A stretch of DNA of 64,000 bases, taken from contig JACGCN010000027.1 of NCBI GenBank assembly GCA_014905825.1, positions 372,001 to 436,000 of the forward strand. Direction: 5' to 3'. The DNA is from Lyophyllum atratum (Eukaryota; Basidiomycota; Agaricomycetes; Agaricales; Lyophyllaceae). Below are positions 61,240 to 64,000 of the stretch, piece by piece. A program made the position numbers and the translations under genes. The first letter of the stretch is position 1, and the number at the start of each line of letters is the position of its first letter. The notes below the pieces were generated by a model. It made no database searches and was not told the DNA's origin. It saw only the letters and a program-made list of their open reading frames with translations.

Positions 61240-64000
61240 TTAAACGAAAATGCCCATGTGTAGTCTACAGAATTCGACTTTTGGAAGAGGAAGGGGTTTA
61301 GTAAGTATATCTGCCACTTGTTCAGTGCCAGGGATGTGATGAGGCGCAATTTTGCGTGCATCTACAACGTCTCTAAGCCAGAAATAACAGAGATCAAGCT
61401 GTTTCATGCGCCCATGATGCTCGGGGTTCTTGGTGACACTGAGAGCGGATTGGTTGTCAATCATGAGGGGAGAGGCTTCCTTGACTGTGTAGCCCATCTC
61501 ATGCAAAATGTTGCGCATCCATAGGATCTCCTTCCCAGCTTCAACTGCAGCAATGTACTCTGCTTCAGTTGTTGAAAGTGCAACAAAGGTTTGCAATTTG
61601 CTGCTCCAGCCAATTGCTCCACCACCAAGTGTCGTCAGATATCCCGCAGTAGAGCGTCCAGAATTCGGGCAATCACCATGAGAAGCATCGCAGAATGTGG
61701 TAAACAGCTCTGTGCCCAGACTACCATTGTAATGCAGCTTGTAATCAAGTGTGCCTTTGCAATAGCGCAACAAATGCTTGACTGCAGCCCAGTGCTTCGG
61801 ACCAGGAGACGAATTGAAGCGACCTAAGCATGACACTGCATAGGAGATGTCGGGGCGGGTCATTGTAGAAAGGTATTGCAAAGAGCCAACTGCATTCAAA
61901 TACGGCACGTTGCGCATTTCTTCAATTTCTGCAGGTGCGAAGACCTCGTTGTAATCAATGCCAGGACGTTGACTATAGCCCTTTGCAACGAGTCTAGCTT
62001 TATAGCGCTCAATAGAACCGTCTGCATTGCGCTTAATGCGAAACACCCAACCAGAGCCAATTGCCTTTTTATCAGAAGGCAAGTCAACGATCTCCCAAGT
62101 GCCATTGCCAACCAAGGATGTCATTTCTGCATTAGCAGCATCTCTCCATTTCTCTGCATCCGGTGCCTTCATTGCCTGCTTGTATGTGCGCGGATCTGAG
62201 CTAGAAGCCATTCCCGCAAACTGCACATCTTCGAAATGCTCATCCTCTGGCGCTTCCGGCTCATCCTCGTCACTACTATCGAGGATTTCGTGCAACAACC
62301 CACCAGTTGCCAGGAGGCTTAACAGTGCGTTTCTCACGGCGTTGTGCAAGAGGCGGCGACACTGGTGCAGGAGGTGGAGTGCAGGAAGCGGTGTTGGATT
62401 GCGAGCTGGTGGCGTTTCAGGTTCAGGTGAATGCTCGTGATGCTGGGCAGGTGCAGGAGGCGGAGGCGGCGTGATAGGACGATTTTCAGGTGCAGGAGGT
62501 GCTGGAGGCAATTGATGAAGCAAAATGTCTCCCCCCCCATCATCGAGTGCAGGTAGTTGAACTGCATCCTGAATGGGAGAAGAGTGCTCATGGCGGATAT
62601 GGAGATCTACAGGGGGCATAGGCAGAGGTGGAGGTGGAGGTCTAGTGGTGACAGACAGTCCAGGGAAATAGCGCTCATCAAACTCTGCTCTCTCTGAGAT
62701 GATAGTCTTTTTGGTTTGTGGATTGTAAAACAACCAGCCCTTGTATCCAGGTGGATAACCAATGAAGACGCATCTCTGCGGTTCAAGAGATTTGCGCTTA
62801 TCCCTTTGCACATAGACGTATGCAAGGCATCCCCAAACTCGAAGATGGCTAACATCTGGTTTGCGCCTATGCCAGCCTTGATAAGGCGTAATTGGCTGAG
62901 GCGCAGTAGGGAGACGGTTTAAAACATGTATCTGAGCGCCTAGACACCATTCCCAAAATGACGGGGGCAAGCCAGATTCATTAAGCATCGCAGTAATGTC
63001 ATCAGCCAGAGTCCTGTTGGTGCGTTCTGCAACACCATGCTGGGGACGATTACGCGTGGTATGGCGGCGCTGAATACCACATTCATTGGTAAATTTAATG
63101 AATGCATTGGACATGTATTCCCCACCCTTATCCTCTTGAAGCGCCAAGATTTTCGCATCGAAATGGTTCTCTGCGTACGCTTTGAAGGTCTGGAATGCAA
63201 CCAAGGTATCGCTTTTTCGCCTAAGACCCATTGCAGCTTTAAAGCTGGTGCAGTCATCGATGAATGTAACCCAGTAACGGCTGCCTTGCTGTGAGGTAAC
63301 CGGCAGAGGACCATGGAGGTCACTGTGGATCAATTCAAGTGGCTTAGAAGCACGACTAGGTGACGAGGGGAAAGGATTTGAGCGCATTTTGCCAGCCAAG
63401 CATGGCTCACAAATTGGATCAGGCTTCTGAGACGATTTCAACACAAGCCCAGTCACCAGCTCATCCTTGATCATCTTCTTGACATGTGCATGATTGTGAT
63501 GTGCAAAGTGACGATGCCATAGGTTCAGATTAAGGGGAAGCGTCGAGGTAATGCCTGCAAACTCCGAAATTGGTTCAGTGGATCCATCCAAACATGCAGA
63601 GTTGTTGGAATTAATAGATGCACAGAACAACATCTAAACCATGTGGATATGATTGCTTTTATTTCGAGTTAAGTATAGACAGGATAGAATGTTGTTTCGG
63701 AGTAAGGGGACATGCAAGACTCTGGTAAACTCTATAGCTCTGAGCTCCTTGCCATTGACTATTGGCTTGAAAACTACAGAACCAACTCCAGCTGAATAAA
63801 TAAGCGTGTTGTCTGCTAACCTGATTGGAATGCGACAGGGGGTATAGTTGCGAACCCAATTTTGGTGGGGCGTCATGTGAGTAGTGGCGCCTGTGTCTGC
63901 AATCCAATCAAAGTCAGCATGGAGCTGAAGCGGAGTAGAGAAATCAGAATGATCTGGGAGACGAGCAGTTGCATTTCCGGCAAATTCCTCCGGGGCGTCC
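61240..64000 (-). pseudogene. Copia polyprotein with the RT core deleted in frame
   Basis: From the right edge: protease FDWIADTGATTHMTPHQNW (D-T-G active site) to 63637; an in-frame TAG at 63634-63636; then GAG-pre-integrase and integrase (LNLWHRHFAHHNHAHVKKMI, C-x2-C, LELIHSDLHGPLPVT, WVTFIDDCTSF, LQEDKGGEYMS, HGVAERTNRTLADDI), a Pro-rich linker, and the RT start (WRDAANAEMTSLVGNGTWEI, YKARLVAKGYSQRPGIDYNE, VFAP). At about 61934 the frame passes directly to EIEEMRNVPYLNAVGSLQYL, which follows the RT in Copia proteins, and RNase H (TFCDASHGDCPNSGRSTAGY, ALSTTEAEYIAAVEAGKEIL, KQLDLCYFWLRDVV) to 61240. About 200 residues, including the Y-V-D-D site, are missing without breaking the frame. Confidence 0.9.

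Larger units (their letters stand above)
60820..64000 (-). mobile_element. Ty1/Copia retrotransposon, cut by the right edge
   Basis: Minus orientation. Its 3' LTR is 60820-61181 and is preceded (in element sense) by the polypurine AGGGGGGAG. Pol runs from the window's right edge to 61240. The 5-bp flank at 60815-60819 is CGTAG; its partner lies outside. The LTR is the same family as that interrupted by the giant element. Confidence 0.93.

Noticed and set aside
61591..63294. Plus-strand and off-frame minus-strand frames over the Copia element
   Set aside because: Shadows of the Copia polyprotein frame.

Overview
The window is nuclear DNA of a filamentous basidiomycete, most likely an Agaricomycete. 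The genes are broken by many short GT-AG introns of about 50 bp. The housekeeping proteins are fungal. Most of the window is mobile DNA of types typical of mushroom-forming fungi: Plavaka/CACTA-type transposase, KDZ-associated cysteine-cluster and TET/JBP-like genes, Copia and Gypsy retroelements, and hAT and CACTA-like MITEs. All calls were made by eye, without database searches.

Region 1 (1-6950) is a compact block of four ordinary genes in two divergent pairs: ETF-ubiquinone oxidoreductase (minus, running off the left edge) beside a UBX-domain ERAD protein (plus), and LSM8 (minus) beside a triose-phosphate/nucleotide-sugar-type transporter (plus).

Region 2 (6950-25870) is gene-poor nested transposon debris. 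Many element ends can be proven from target-site duplications (TSDs). They include a TRIM retrotransposon (8548-9432, TSD TTCAC), three hAT-type MITEs with perfect 8-bp TSDs, three long-TIR MITEs with 3-bp TSDs and a truncated fourth, a mariner-type MITE, and a 3-kb PIF/Harbinger-like element (21958-24926, TSD TTA) carrying decayed pieces of an MFS transporter and an aldehyde dehydrogenase gene. Several insertions split recognisable coding regions: a KDZ-associated gene and a P-loop ATPase gene.

Region 3 (26016-51750) is the main discovery. It is a 25,735-bp unit bounded by ~600-bp, nearly identical inverted repeats beginning CACTTGTGGCGGG. It sits in a Copia LTR, is flanked by the 3-bp duplication CTA, and an uninterrupted copy of the same LTR at 60820-61181 shows the empty site. 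It holds a Plavaka/CACTA-type transposase gene, two paralogous RING-finger/coiled-coil genes, a WD40 protein with a C-terminal membrane segment, a coiled-coil protein with three 264-bp repeats, three further conserved-looking unknown genes, inverted subterminal repeat arrays, and intron-bearing fragments of carbamoyl-phosphate synthase and a sugar transporter. I read it as a giant cargo-carrying CACTA-like transposon.

Region 4 (51754-64000) is again nested debris: the rest of the interrupted Copia LTR, decayed hypothetical genes, a ~150-bp tandem repeat array, a broken Gypsy pol, a fungal TET/JBP-like dioxygenase gene, and a Copia element running off the right edge whose reading frame lacks the reverse-transcriptase catalytic core.
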